Source: Histomonas meleagridis (lineage: Eukaryota > Parabasalia > Tritrichomonadida > Dientamoebidae). From it: DNA of 64,000 bases. The notes below the pieces were generated by a model, which was given only the letters and a program-made list of their open reading frames with translations, was not told the DNA's origin and did not search any database. Position numbers and translations under genes: made by a program. The stretch spans positions 62,001 to 126,000 of the forward strand of contig WSYJ01000184.1 in assembly GCA_020186115.1 (NCBI GenBank). Reading direction: 5' to 3'. Of this stretch, positions 48,301 through 57,262 are shown in pieces (the first letter of the stretch is position 1; each line of letters opens with the position of its first letter).

Positions 48301-49654
48301 ATTTAAATAGTAATGTTTGAAGTATTTTATTAAGACTTTTATGGAAATAAATCGCAGATGATAAATATCCATTAATTGTTGACGTCCAAAATTCGTCAGT
48401 TAAATTCTTAAATTTGATGATTAAATTCGAAAGTTTTTTAATTTCGTTTTCATCAAATATATCATTTTCATTATCAGCTTTACGATAATGAATATATAAC
48501 TCGAAATATATATATTCATTTAATATTGTCGAATTAACTTTCTTTTTAACATGTTTTAATAAATCAGAATTACTTCCACTTAATATTAAATATGATAAAC
48601 ATAAATAATATAAATCAGGATCATAATCCGAAAAATCAATTTGATTAATTTTCTCTTCGATTTCTTTTGGATATATTCCATTCGATATTGAAAAATGTAT
48701 AATTTTCGATAGTTGATTCGGACTACGTGAAAATACAGAAAAGAATATAATGAACGCAATAACAAACAAGAAAAATGATGAAAGATAAAAATATACTAAT
48801 TGATAATTACTAATACGTAATTGTAATGTAGCTAAAATAGGATTAATTATGATGGATAAATAAACACTACAATCTAAACATGAGAAAAATGTATTCGTGT
48901 GTGGGTTTGTGACAGTAATATATATAAGAATTATTCCAACAAAAAGAGATATAATACAAAAAAAGAACTCAGTGATCTTTACTTGTGAATTCATGCCTAA
49001 ACATAATGATGTCATTAATAAATAAAAAAAATGCATTTTAATCGGTTTGGATGATGGTATTAAAGGTGATGGTAAATAATTGTTTTGATGAAATGGCGAA
49101 TTAAATACTAATGGTAACACTAAAAAGATGTATATAATGTTTGTGGTAATGTCAAGAAATAAAATGATTAAATGAAAAATTAAATATCCTCTGTCTTCCT
49201 CAGAACTATTATAACGGACAATAAAAAAGCCAATGGAAATGACTGTTGGGTATATAAATAGAAATGGATTAATAAATAAAACACCTCGTATCTTAAAAAA
49301 TATTTCTGGTATCTTTAAACCTCGAATAAAAAAGAGATAAAGAGCTGACAATGAAATTATTGAGACTATCGTAATAAATAATTCAATTAAAAAGACGGGT
49401 TCTGGTCGATTCATCGAAAATTCATTGGCTTTCATATCGCAACCAAGTATTAAATGATAAAGTTCGCTTAAAAAATTTTCAGAGTCTTCAAAAACAAATG
49501 GTGAGTACGATAATAATAATAATTGTGCACGATTGAAAATTACTGTAATAATAGATATCCAATGGAGTGGATTCTTTAATTTGTTTAAATATGAAATGAA
49601 GTAGAAATATTTTGGAAATCGTTTTACTTGATAAAAGTCATCCAATGGATCCAT
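45386..49654 (-). CDS. Multi-pass membrane protein with PAS domain and degenerate cyclase-like C-terminus
   Basis: 1,422 residues. About eight hydrophobic segments occupy residues 30-330. A soluble helical part follows to ~530, then a Ser-rich loop (SGSDNSSLSPSSDASSTSRS) and a membrane segment near 538-560 (VIWFLIILIFLIFIVFMFV). A long Asn-rich loop comes next, then membrane segments near 757-778, 825-845 and 1001-1027. Residues about 1070-1185 look like a PAS domain (INFTKNIGILFNYREEQLIG, then QLNILIPN). Residues ~1195-1300 have the layout of a class III cyclase entry (EMLASSIPNFLLDGSFLKEK, then HHYERFALVYVCYEL), but the metal-binding Asp pair (DIxxFT) is missing. This matches the plan of the large receptor-type adenylate cyclases of trichomonads with a lost catalytic domain. 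The family call is inference. CACCGTTTAC precedes the ATG at 49654. Confidence 0.7.
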   Translation of the reverse strand: MDPLDDFYQVKRFPKYFYFISYLNKLKNPLHWISIITVIFNRAQLLLLSYSPFVFEDSENFLSELYHLILGCDMKANEFSMNRPEPVFLIELFITIVSIISLSALYLFFIRGLKIPEIFFKIRGVLFINPFLFIYPTVISIGFFIVRYNSSEEDRGYLIFHLIILFLDITTNIIYIFLVLPLVFNSPFHQNNYLPSPLIPSSKPIKMHFFYLLMTSLCLGMNSQVKITEFFFCIISLFVGIILIYITVTNPHTNTFFSCLDCSVYLSIIINPILATLQLRISNYQLVYFYLSSFFLFVIAFIIFFSVFSRSPNQLSKIIHFSISNGIYPKEIEEKINQIDFSDYDPDLYYLCLSYLILSGSNSDLLKHVKKKVNSTILNEYIYFELYIHYRKADNENDIFDENEIKKLSNLIIKFKNLTDEFWTSTINGYLSSAIYFHKSLNKILQTLLFKYHELSKTSPNSEEFIQLENEFFNKLPPSLLLEKPKMSLLQSNQISRLQSGSDNSSLSPSSDASSTSRSLNIRIKDLLNNKNHLSPVIWFLIILIFLIFIVFMFVCNYSFFSIYSKYSDFQFYPKTFNQSMLIVSYFSKFYLFLTISTNCTDPVFTHNFSLSDFLNITYEPKIQIHPNFSTFINTLDDITKQFYSIIQDINYQEIDSNLNLNFHDFLTLDIIPLFEIFNNTIYSKTISIITYHLIRIGKYYSDFEEGYCNSTISRIYQNELSSFINTSDSILENLNNFIILQEEETTLINYFDRSKPIHYLLIVFFVLYCIFDYLLHFVIKHIIYSKINKYFRPKTHPNLTKNIEFSETITKFKLRFIHLADSIFIMLIGIIFLIQAIIMHNSICNFYNHVVYSNNLIVKIESIICQCTKLMTEFFRNDKTFGDSQKFINQFKILCETIINLITFIPDGVKVPNLLKTVEYNETVSTIHDLFSRLQIVHQFSTITFYYTSYYEQYTIDQYSLYCKYLFHFYCTHFIYEIDNILNLYLDMMNIIVPSIYDLFVIEILIIIFFVIIIIIYLTKIGMNYKINIYTLNSIYSLTDPVFIASDQSLLSYIVEEKTQYIESPLIKMCNELNCTFLIVSTKLSIINFTKNIGILFNYREEQLIGQQLNILIPNIKKNIRFYEYLDLVLKDKAEPRFTQLIYGQTSDLEIINFEIDVNKIEYQNILFILIQFKSIQEQLKYEDSVQIHEQIFLEMLASSIPNFLLDGSFLKEKTIHHYERFALVYVCYELNDNFHVNIDVKEFKNGIIISSSYYNGKNGSIVIDDTSNSCLIMFVDLSNGSNDDYLNYAFQFFEDYKVEIENENVISSKSGFLIDQIDVDIIYTPPPEIAYDDLCSDNANRPNLIPSPLYEVYTQVLANLKYYLMNLRKNEVLTDAKFMRFFQEEENEVMLESVEEIEGEEENMWYFPIMMNKDNVDVNV

Positions 49655-50039
49655 TGCTTCCTTTGATTCTGGATTTTATAATATCACCGTTTACAAAAAG
49701 TGGCAAATAATTCCAGAACGGAAAAGTGAATCAACAGAAATTAATGTGAAGTTTATTTTTACAGAAAACTTGTTTTTTACATATTGTAAACAATTCAAAT
49801 GAGAAAGTAAAATTATTTGCTGGTCAACCTTGTTTTTAAACCAAATGAGAGAAAAAAATACAGCAACTAAATAAAGCATTATATAACAAATTAGTTAAAA
49901 TTATACACAACCAAACCAATTCCATTATCCGAAACGCAAACTTTTAATATATGAAAAACACAAAATCTAATTACACATTGAGTTTATTTCCGCAGATTTC
50001 CCTAATAACGAAATTTTTCTTCAGTTAAAATTTAATTAT
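49655..50039. other. Intergenic gap
   Basis: Holds CACCGTTTAC at 49686-49695 upstream of the PAS protein gene. The rest is AT-rich, with an uninformative 62-codon frame. No gene. Confidence 0.4.
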
Positions 50040-52376
50040 TTAAATCCATTTATCTTTTTCGCTAAGTACATTTTCCTTGATTTCTTGATCAATGACATTT
50101 ATTTTCACTAATTCATCAAATTCATCTCCGATTTTTTCTGCTTTGACGAGTTCTTTTTTATTATGTTTCACCAGATATATAACAATTCCGATGATTATAA
50201 AAACAATTGCAACAGAGCAACAAATAATTCCAATTAAAACTCCATTCGATAAAAATGTTTGTGATGTTTTATTAGAATCAATAATTGTGAAATAAACTTT
50301 TGATATAACAAAATAAGTCGAATATCGAAAAACTGTATATTCATATATCACTAAATCCGTAAAAAATAATGTATAAAAAGAACCACTCAAAGATAATGAA
50401 TATGACTTTGTTAAAAGTGAATTATGTATACTGATTGTTTGAGTAATAAGTAAAGATTTTGTTAATATAAGAGTTTGAGATAAAATTCCATCAAATGGAA
50501 TAGAACCTGAAAATGTATTTGAATTAGTGAATGTATTAGAATTAGTAAATATATTCGACTTTGTATGTGAATTTGAATTAGTGAATGTATTAGAATTAGT
50601 AAATATATTTGACTTTGTATGTGAATTTGAATTAGTGAATGTATTAGAATTAGTAAATATATTTGACTTTGTATGTGAATTTGAATTAGTGAATGTATTA
50701 GAATTAGTAAATATATTTGACTTTGTATGTGAATTTGAATTAGTGAATGTATTAGAATTAGTAAATATATTTGACTTTGTATGTGAATTTGATTTTGTGT
50801 GTGTATTTGATTGTGAAAATGACATATTCGGAAATGGTGAACATCCTTCAATGGAATTTCCGCGCGAAATTGGAAATGAAGCAAATGTATCATTTAAATA
50901 TGTTTCCAATGTCATAACGGTGGTAACTTTAGTATCAGTGAAAACACTTGTCCCAAATGATGGTTCTATTGTACCATAATAATAAAAACATACCAAATTT
51001 GTACAAGATCGAAATGTTGAATTACCAATACTTTTAACATTTCCTTCAATAATAACAGTTTCAAGTTTACTATTTACAAAAACTGAATTTTCAATTATCA
51101 TAACAGATGATGGAATTGTGATCTTTAACAATGATGAACATGAATAAAATGAATAATTATTAAGAATATTTACACTTGATGGAATTGTATATGTAATATC
51201 TTGTTTCCCTGATGGATAACAAATAATTTCTGTGATTTTTTTGTTATAAAGAATACCATCATCATCATAGTTTGAATAAAATGCATTTTCTGTTGAAACT
51301 TTAATAATTTGAAGATTGGTACATAACATAAATGGATTAATCATCAATGAAACTGATTTAGATATAGTAACATTCTTTAAAATAGTACAATTTTGAAATG
51401 CATATTGGCCAATCGTTAGAACATTTTCTCCAATTATAACAGTTTCAAGATTAGGACTTGATAAAAATGAATTCAATTCAATAAATAAAATAGAATTTGG
51501 AATTTTAATATAATGAATTAAACAAAAAGAAAATGAATAAGATTTAATCGTTTTAACGCTATTTGGAATATCAAATGTTTCATTCGTTGCTTTTGGTGAA
51601 TACCAATAAATTTCTGTAAGATTTATATCATATAAAACTTGACACTGATTTGAATTACAATAATATAAATTCCTTTTGGAAACATTAATAATTTCTAAAC
51701 TTATACATAAACTAAATGCACTTGTTCCAATATTTGTAACTGATGATGGAATCGTAATATTAACTAAAGATAAACATCTTTCAAATGCTGATTTTCCAAT
51801 CGTTTTAACATTTTCACCAAAAATAAATGATTCTAATGAATTACAATTGTAAAATGCATAAAGTCCAATGCTTTCTAAACTATTTATGAAATTAAAAACG
51901 ATTGACTTTAACAGCATACAATTAAAAAATGCTTCCTTATAAATTGATTCAACTTTACTTGTAATATTGACCGAAATTAATGAAGAATAATATGAAAATG
52001 ATGATTGTAAAATTTTAATAATTTCACCTTCAATAATAACATGTTCTGCTAAATCTTTATAATCAGATTTAAATTCATCATAATTTGTAATTGTGAGCGT
52101 TTTTGTCGTTTTATTAAATGTTTCAAATGTTTGTTTGAAAAATAAAACGAATATAAACAAATAGATTCCATATTTACATTTATTAGAATTATTGACAATA
52201 TTGAAGAGAAAATATTTTTTCAAAATAATCAAATTTTGAATCAAAACCATTAATAATGAGATATAAATAAAATATTCATTTGCTATAATAATATTTTTGA
52301 AATTAATTTCATTTTTCATTGAGATAAATGATGTATAAAAACCAATTACAAGAAATGCACGAATTAAAGTAATCAT
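50040..52376 (-). CDS. BspA-like LRR receptor with Ser/Thr hexamer stalk (intact)
   Basis: 778 residues from ATG 52376 (the frame opens at a TTG at 52406; ATG 52319 and 52250 are alternatives). A hydrophobic N-terminal region with two to three membrane-like stretches (ITLIRAFLVIGFYTSFI, YFIYISLLMVLIQNLIIL, YGIYLFIFVLFF) precedes about fifteen TpLRR/BspA repeats (SLVNITIPSSVTNIGTSAF). The region SNSHTKSNIFTNSNTFTN follows, an 18-residue unit (three hexamers of the type xxTxSN) repeated five times. A Tyr-rich membrane-proximal stretch, one transmembrane segment (GVLIGIICCSVAIVFIIIGI) and a 35-residue charged tail complete it. BspA-like proteins are surface-exposed candidate adhesins. Three broken relatives occur in this window. 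No lesion seen here. Confidence 0.85.
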   Translation of the reverse strand: MITLIRAFLVIGFYTSFISMKNEINFKNIIIANEYFIYISLLMVLIQNLIILKKYFLFNIVNNSNKCKYGIYLFIFVLFFKQTFETFNKTTKTLTITNYDEFKSDYKDLAEHVIIEGEIIKILQSSFSYYSSLISVNITSKVESIYKEAFFNCMLLKSIVFNFINSLESIGLYAFYNCNSLESFIFGENVKTIGKSAFERCLSLVNITIPSSVTNIGTSAFSLCISLEIINVSKRNLYYCNSNQCQVLYDINLTEIYWYSPKATNETFDIPNSVKTIKSYSFSFCLIHYIKIPNSILFIELNSFLSSPNLETVIIGENVLTIGQYAFQNCTILKNVTISKSVSLMINPFMLCTNLQIIKVSTENAFYSNYDDDGILYNKKITEIICYPSGKQDITYTIPSSVNILNNYSFYSCSSLLKITIPSSVMIIENSVFVNSKLETVIIEGNVKSIGNSTFRSCTNLVCFYYYGTIEPSFGTSVFTDTKVTTVMTLETYLNDTFASFPISRGNSIEGCSPFPNMSFSQSNTHTKSNSHTKSNIFTNSNTFTNSNSHTKSNIFTNSNTFTNSNSHTKSNIFTNSNTFTNSNSHTKSNIFTNSNTFTNSNSHTKSNIFTNSNTFTNSNTFSGSIPFDGILSQTLILTKSLLITQTISIHNSLLTKSYSLSLSGSFYTLFFTDLVIYEYTVFRYSTYFVISKVYFTIIDSNKTSQTFLSNGVLIGIICCSVAIVFIIIGIVIYLVKHNKKELVKAEKIGDEFDELVKINVIDQEIKENVLSEKDKWI
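50518..50787. repeat. 54-bp tandem repeat, five copies, within the BspA-like gene
   Basis: Unit TTTGAATTAGTGAATGTATT-AGAATTAGTAAATATATTTG-ACTTTGTATGTGAA, copies starting at 50518, 50572, 50626, 50680 and 50734; only one base differs (TTCG for TTTG in the first copy). Each unit encodes 18 residues on the minus strand and itself derives from three 18-bp hexamer units. Confidence 0.95.
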
Positions 52377-52406
52377 TGGTGGTAATAGGTTTGATGATTT
52401 TATCAA

Positions 52407-52818
52407 AGTAAAATTATCGAAGTTTGATTATAATGAATCGAGTACTTTATTTTTTTACAACACTATAGGTTTTTCTAAACTCCAAATTTTTGAATGAGTT
52501 TTTAAGTATGGTTTGTCCTTATGTGGTTTGTTGTTGAGTTTTCTGAAGTTAATTTCCTAAACAACAATTCTTTTTTTGATCAATTTACATAAAATTATTT
52601 TTTGATCATTCTGTCTATAAAACTTTATTTAAAGAAAGTTTTTTTTCCCATTTATTCATAAACAAATAAAAAAATTCATATCATATATAGAATTTGAGAT
52701 GACAAATGTAATGAATTTTTGCATGTTTTTATTTCACACTTAGTAAATATAAAGTAATTTAAAGTTGAAAACATTTCGCATTGTGAAAAATATATAATAC
52801 ATTATTAAACAGTTTATA
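52407..52818. other. Intergenic gap
   Basis: AT-rich, with T-runs (52568-52576, 52649-52654). No gene or repeat recognised. Confidence 0.5.
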
Positions 52819-54327
52819 TTAAAAATATGTCGATTGCTTATTGGTTCTTCTTTCAATGCCAACATCGAATGGATCATTTGACCTTTCTCTAGCACAAGAA
52901 CCATTTCTTAATGTCACAATTACGACAGCGATAATTATACCTATGAACAACGCGCATGCCAAAACGATACATACGATTGCAGCTGTGCTTAATCCGCCAC
53001 CATTATCCTCATTACTTGTTGATTCATTTAATGATTCTTCGAAAGTTGATTCATTCAAAGTAATGATTTCTGATGTAGTAACCTCATATGAAGTTGTAGC
53101 TTCTTCACCACTTCCTCCACCTGAAATTGGAAGAGGTGGATAATTGCTCGCAAAGTCAAAGTTGATGCTTCCATCTGAAGTTTTAAGAGGTGGTAAGAAG
53201 TCTATATCCCCATTTATAGTTGTTGCTTCTTGTAAATAAATTGTTCCAATAGTTCCGCTTTGAAAACTATTTTCATAAAACGTCTGCGCTAAAGTTGAAG
53301 TTGAACTTTGCGCAGAAATATATTTTGTATTTGTGTTCTTTGCTGAAAGAAGAAGTGCATAGATGTACAAAAGTGGATTAGTGATTAATAAATCATTATA
53401 ATTCAAAGAAATAAAACTTAAAGGTATACTTGTGGATGATGAAGTTGTTATGTTCGTATAATTAAGAATCATACGGTTATAATTTTCGGCATAAAAAAAA
53501 GATCCATCATATGCTGAGCAATCACTAAAAACAGTAAACGTGAAATTAAGAATGCTTGCATCAGAAACAATGTTTTGCTTGGCATATAAGCCGCCACCAG
53601 TTGATTGTGTGGGATATGGAGTTTGACATCCGCATCCAGTAAAAGTTGTATTAAATAAAATCAGTTGACTAGACTCCGAATAAACAGCACCACCATATGA
53701 TGTGTTTCCTATGCAAACGCATCCTTCAAAAATGGTATTTGATAAATTAACAATTCCTTGTGTATTGGCATAGAGCCCACCACCCATTGAAAAAATAGGA
53801 TATTTATTTCCCAGTGATATTCCATACCCAGTAGTGCAAGAAATAAAATGACAAGAAATTATTGTAACTTCTGAAGCTGAATTATTGACAAAAACTGCAC
53901 CTCCATGATAGTGAGAAAAGCAGTTTGTAAATGTACACTCATTGGCAATTAGTTGTCCATTTGTGATTAGTGCGCCACCACTTTGATTGAGTTCTACACC
54001 AGTAGAACAACTTTGAAAAAGACACTGATAAAAACTACTACAAACCCCAGTGGTTATATGAGTTCTTTGCCCTAAGTATGTTTTTCCACTAATTTGATCA
54101 CAATTTGTATGAATTATAAATGGTGTGGACAAAAAATTTGTAAACTCTGATGACACTACACTAAGAGTAGATATACTATTAGAAAAAAAAGTACTTCCTA
54201 TAAAATTTCTTAATCTGAGATTTTTTAAATTAAATTTTGTATGAATTTGAAACTGTCCAAAAGAAAACATTGGCGATGTTGAAACACTGCTTGTAAGTAC
54301 AAGTGAAATAATTGTTGTAACATTCAT
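52819..54327 (-). CDS. Pmp-like surface protein (polymorphic outer membrane protein repeats)
   Basis: 502 residues from ATG 54327 (MNVTTIISLVLTSSVS, a probable signal peptide). The ectodomain is a beta-helix with Gly-Gly-x repeats of the chlamydial Pmp type: SGGALITNG, HGGAVFVNN, MGGGLYANT, YGGAVYSES, TGGGLYAKQ, each near an FxxC motif (ECTFTNC, SCHFISC, NTIFEGC, NTTFTGC). A Ser/Thr/Glu-rich stalk (TTSYEVTTSEIITLNE), one transmembrane helix (STAAIVCIVLACALFIGIII) and a 35-residue cytoplasmic tail with RNGSCARERSNDPFDVG follow. Pmp-like proteins are a known large surface family in trichomonads. The frame opens earlier at a TTG (54381), which would extend the N-terminus with basic residues; the ATG is preferred. 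Confidence 0.85.
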   Translation of the reverse strand: MNVTTIISLVLTSSVSTSPMFSFGQFQIHTKFNLKNLRLRNFIGSTFFSNSISTLSVVSSEFTNFLSTPFIIHTNCDQISGKTYLGQRTHITTGVCSSFYQCLFQSCSTGVELNQSGGALITNGQLIANECTFTNCFSHYHGGAVFVNNSASEVTIISCHFISCTTGYGISLGNKYPIFSMGGGLYANTQGIVNLSNTIFEGCVCIGNTSYGGAVYSESSQLILFNTTFTGCGCQTPYPTQSTGGGLYAKQNIVSDASILNFTFTVFSDCSAYDGSFFYAENYNRMILNYTNITTSSSTSIPLSFISLNYNDLLITNPLLYIYALLLSAKNTNTKYISAQSSTSTLAQTFYENSFQSGTIGTIYLQEATTINGDIDFLPPLKTSDGSINFDFASNYPPLPISGGGSGEEATTSYEVTTSEIITLNESTFEESLNESTSNEDNGGGLSTAAIVCIVLACALFIGIIIAVVIVTLRNGSCARERSNDPFDVGIERRTNKQSTYF

Positions 54328-54484
54328 ATGAATTCGATTTTTATATAATGAACGTTTAGAATTTTGGATAAATAGCACCAAAAAAAAAAAATTCTTAAAG
54401 AAGTAACAAGCAAAACATACCTTAAATGATTTTTATTATAAAACAAAGTTTGTAACAAAAAATATTAAATTTAGACTGAGTAAT

Positions 54485-54862
54485 TTATTGTCTTTCAAGT
54501 AATCTGATAGGCCGTTCTGGATATCTGCATCCATTGTTATTAACATAAATATGTTCCCAATCAAGTCTAACTTGATCACCAACCTTAAGATCTTTTATGA
54601 TGTTGATGATGTCAGCCTGCTGTCTATCTTCCTCGGCGTTTGGATTTATGTTTGCATAGAATTCAGTAGCTTCTTCATCTCCATATTGTCCTTTCTTTTC
54701 GTAATTAAGGTATTTAAGAATTGTAAATTTCGCAAGATCTTTTGCATGACCGCATCTATCTGGGCATAGTGCAGTTCTAAACATGCAAGGTCTGTGAATT
54801 ATACCTTCAAAGCGTGCAATTGTGCTGTTGGTTGCAAGAACGTCGTATGGTATTGTTTGCAT
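54485..54862 (-). CDS. Small conserved protein with CPDRCGH motif
   Basis: 125 residues from ATG 54862; a TCACTT Inr lies 15-20 bases upstream. The composition is clearly coding. It reads RFEGIIHRPCMFRTALCPDR, continuing CGH, then AKFTILKYLNYEKKGQYGDE, then IIKDLKVGDQVRLDWEHIYV and CRYPERPIRLLERQ. The KVGDQVRLDWEH stretch looks like an OB-fold strand, and C-x(6)-CPDRCGH (with the earlier Cys) could bind a metal. I do not know the family; the order recalls small OB-fold proteins seen in bacteria, so transfer is possible. Stop in TAAATTA. Confidence 0.75.
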   Translation of the reverse strand: MQTIPYDVLATNSTIARFEGIIHRPCMFRTALCPDRCGHAKDLAKFTILKYLNYEKKGQYGDEEATEFYANINPNAEEDRQQADIINIIKDLKVGDQVRLDWEHIYVNNNGCRYPERPIRLLERQ

Positions 54863-56023
54863 TTTTTCCAAAATCTAAGTGAACTGAGAACGATAGCGAT
54901 ATTTGTGTTCAAAGCGTAAAGTTGGTCAGATATTTGACTATACTACAAAAAGCTTTTTGAAAGAATAACCATGTTAAGCATACAAAAATGACGGCTATTT
55001 TATCGGCTAGAATTGAATGCGTGTTAAACATGAACGTAAGGAATTTTTTGAATTAACTCAAAGAAAAAAATCTGCAGCAGTCTCCACTTTTTGAACGTAA
55101 TCCTATTGAAATCGATGAAAAGTGCTGTTAAAAGCTTAATTTTAATCCACAATCATTACAAGAATATTTTTTATATGATGAAATAAAACAACATTAAACA
55201 TAGCATGCGTTTTTTATTCACACCTTGTTTAATAGTTCCTATTTTTTTTTTCATTTGTGTGGTTATAAACTCCAAATTGACAAAGTGGTCTTATAAGTTA
55301 GGTGGTTATTATTTTAATTTATAATTTTAAAAATAGATGAATCTTTTAACACCATGTCTTTGTCGATATTGCTAAAATGCTGTTGTAACATCTTTTTTTG
55401 AAGTTAAATGTTGTAATGAATACTTTTCGTTTTTATGTAAATAGAACAAATTATTCCAAAAGAATTTTCAATTTATAAATTCATAAATAGTTGGTTTTGT
55501 TACCATCTCTATCTTAAGAACCTGTTTTTTGAACAATTTTCCTGGAAGAGACAAAAATTTTTTTTGCATTAGATGTATCTTTTAAAAATTAGGAATCATC
55601 AAAATTATGTAATTAAAATTTACGAAAGTAATGAGACAAGCAGATAAATTTAAATGAAATAATTTTTTTTTAAAAGAAATAACTTGTATCATGGAATATT
55701 TTTATTGAGAACATATTATCCAAAAAGTTGGTTTGAACATATCGGAGTTATTTTTCTTGAATTTTTCCCCAGAACATTTTGAAGATGTGATCAAACACTT
55801 TCGGTTGAAGTTCTTCTTGTTTCTATCAATTAATACACTTTACCACAAGAACTTTTGTTTCTTCGACTTAAAAGAAAGGATTGATTGTGACTTAATTAAA
55901 CAATTGCAAATTTAAATTCGAACATCGATTTAAAGAATATGAAATATATATTGCTTAAAAACATTAGAATCTTATTTCATTTAAATGAATTTGAAAAAAT
56001 TAACAATTAAAATAAAAGTCAGA
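54863..56023. other. Gap without a gene
   Basis: AT-rich, with many A/T runs and short frames (for example 55733-55915, Phe- and Leu-rich) that show no recognisable protein. The TTCACTTAGAT string belonging to the minus-strand gene at 54862 is at 54873-54883. Confidence 0.5.
54877..54882 (-). promoter_or_regulatory. Initiator-like TCACTT
   Basis: TTCACTTAGAT on the minus strand, 14 bases before the ATG at 54862; identical in 11 bases to the Inr region of the proteasome gene. Confidence 0.45.
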
Positions 56024-56350
56024 CTATTTTGAATTCGCAGAAATAAGGTCTCCCAGTGTAATTCTAGAATTTTCCAAAATCTGTTTTTTTTCTTCCAATT
56101 CAGAAATCAACTTTTGAATGAAAATATTCTTTTCGTTGTCATTCATTTCTTGAACTTTGCTTAATTTGGTAAGTGTGAGTTTTCCATCTGCTAATTCTTC
56201 TGAATGATCAATTTTTTCATCTGGGATTGATGAACGAGATTTTTCTTCAATGTTTTTTATTTTATCTGAAATGCCTAATAGTGCTTCTAATTCATTATAA
56301 ATTTCTTCAATTAAACATTGTCTCTCTTCAATTGAGCGAAATTTAAACAT
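56024..56350 (-). CDS. Small coiled-coil protein (108 aa)
   Basis: From ATG 56350: MFKFRSIEERQCLIEEIYNE, LEALLGISDKIKNIEEKSRS, then acidic and helical blocks (EMNDNEKNIFIQKLISELEE) ending ITLGDLISANSK. Two amphipathic helices. No family recognised. Just upstream on the same strand, CCCCGAGGACG (56370-56382) is a small GC-rich spot in AT-rich surroundings. Confidence 0.55.
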   Translation of the reverse strand: MFKFRSIEERQCLIEEIYNELEALLGISDKIKNIEEKSRSSIPDEKIDHSEELADGKLTLTKLSKVQEMNDNEKNIFIQKLISELEEKKQILENSRITLGDLISANSK

Positions 56351-56454
56351 TTTTATTGCATAAATTAACGTCCTCGGGGCACCCTGTTGCGATCTGTGTT
56401 TGAGCAAGCATAAAGCTATTCGATATATTGTCAATATCAAAAACATTTATATCA

Positions 56455-56658
56455 CTAACACAGTAATAGTTGAATTGCTTCTTGAACAAAGAGGGATTGA
56501 TATTAAAGCAAAAAATATTAATTTGTTTTATTGAAAATTCATTTTTATAATTTTTTCAAAATAATATTTGGAAATTATTTAAATTATTTAAAACAGCACT
56601 TGTATTAGCATCTGAAAATGGAGACACAGAAATAGTTAATTTGATTCGTGGGTTCTAA
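56455..56658 (+). pseudogene. Degenerate ankyrin-repeat relic
   Basis: Two ankyrin pieces: NTVIVELLLEQRGIDIKAKN, then after a broken stretch TALVLASENGDTEIVNLIRG and a stop at 56656-56658. They match the trichomonad ankyrin-repeat wording (TAL.LAS.NG..EIV..L..QGID...). No open frame joins them. Confidence 0.65.
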
Positions 56659-57043
56659 TTGAAACATAAGTTTTTATTCACTAAAACATAAGAACAATAA
56701 TTCCTAATTTTTATTTCCAAAAAATAATTTTTATTTTCACATTCGATCATTGCATTAAACATCGCAACATTTGAGAAATTTGTAGTTACAGCCTTTGACC
56801 AAGCAATTACGGAGACATCTTTCCATGGGTTAATAGTTGAATTCATTCATCTTTTTCCAAGAAAATTAAATTAAAAGCAGCGGTTATGTCAAAACTGCCA
56901 TCGCAACGCTTTAAAATCTAAATGTTATAAAGAAAAATGTTAATCCTCAGCCATTAGTTCCAAAATTTAGTTTACATTTCAGATAGAAAACAATAGATTC
57001 CACACATTAAAGACTATATCTCTTCGTTTTTGTAAAGTTCTGG
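56659..57043. other. Gap without a supported gene
   Basis: A minus-strand frame at 56655-56846 (MNSTINPWKDVSVIAWSKAV) is the only one longer than 60 codons; it lacks family features and a promoter-like box. AT-rich otherwise. Confidence 0.4.
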
Positions 57044-57262
57044 TTACTGAATTGCAATAAGTTTCATGAGAGCTTGATGATCTTTTGGATTTTTCATCTC
57101 TTTAGTATTTAGAATGAAATCCCAAATTCGTTTTTCGTTAAGAAACTGTGGAAAGATTTTTTCATCACTCAATCCAATTGAGTTTGGTATGGCATTTTTA
57201 GGAAATGTTTCACTTAGCCCAACCAGCTTGCTATTTATACCATTATTTCATCCAAATTTAAA
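57044..57262 (-). pseudogene. Decayed C-terminal extension downstream of the RRM gene
   Basis: Directly after the stop of the RRM gene the same frame reads four codons, a TGA, then 67 codons without a stop: NNGINSKLVGLSETFPKNAI, PNSIGLSDEKIFPQFLNEKR, IWDFILNTKEMKNPKDHQAL, ending MKLIAIQ. It reads as protein but has no early ATG, so it looks like a lost tail of the RRM protein or an older gene. Confidence 0.4.

Noticed and set aside
50462..50979. Long open frames on both strands through the 54-bp repeat
   Set aside because: They exist only because the repeat length is a multiple of 3 and the unit lacks stops; the minus-strand BspA-like gene explains the stretch.
56452..56463. ACTAACACAG, like the 3' splice site of trichomonad introns
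   Set aside because: It lies inside an ankyrin reading (NTVIVELLLEQ) with no matching GTATGT donor upstream; treated as chance.
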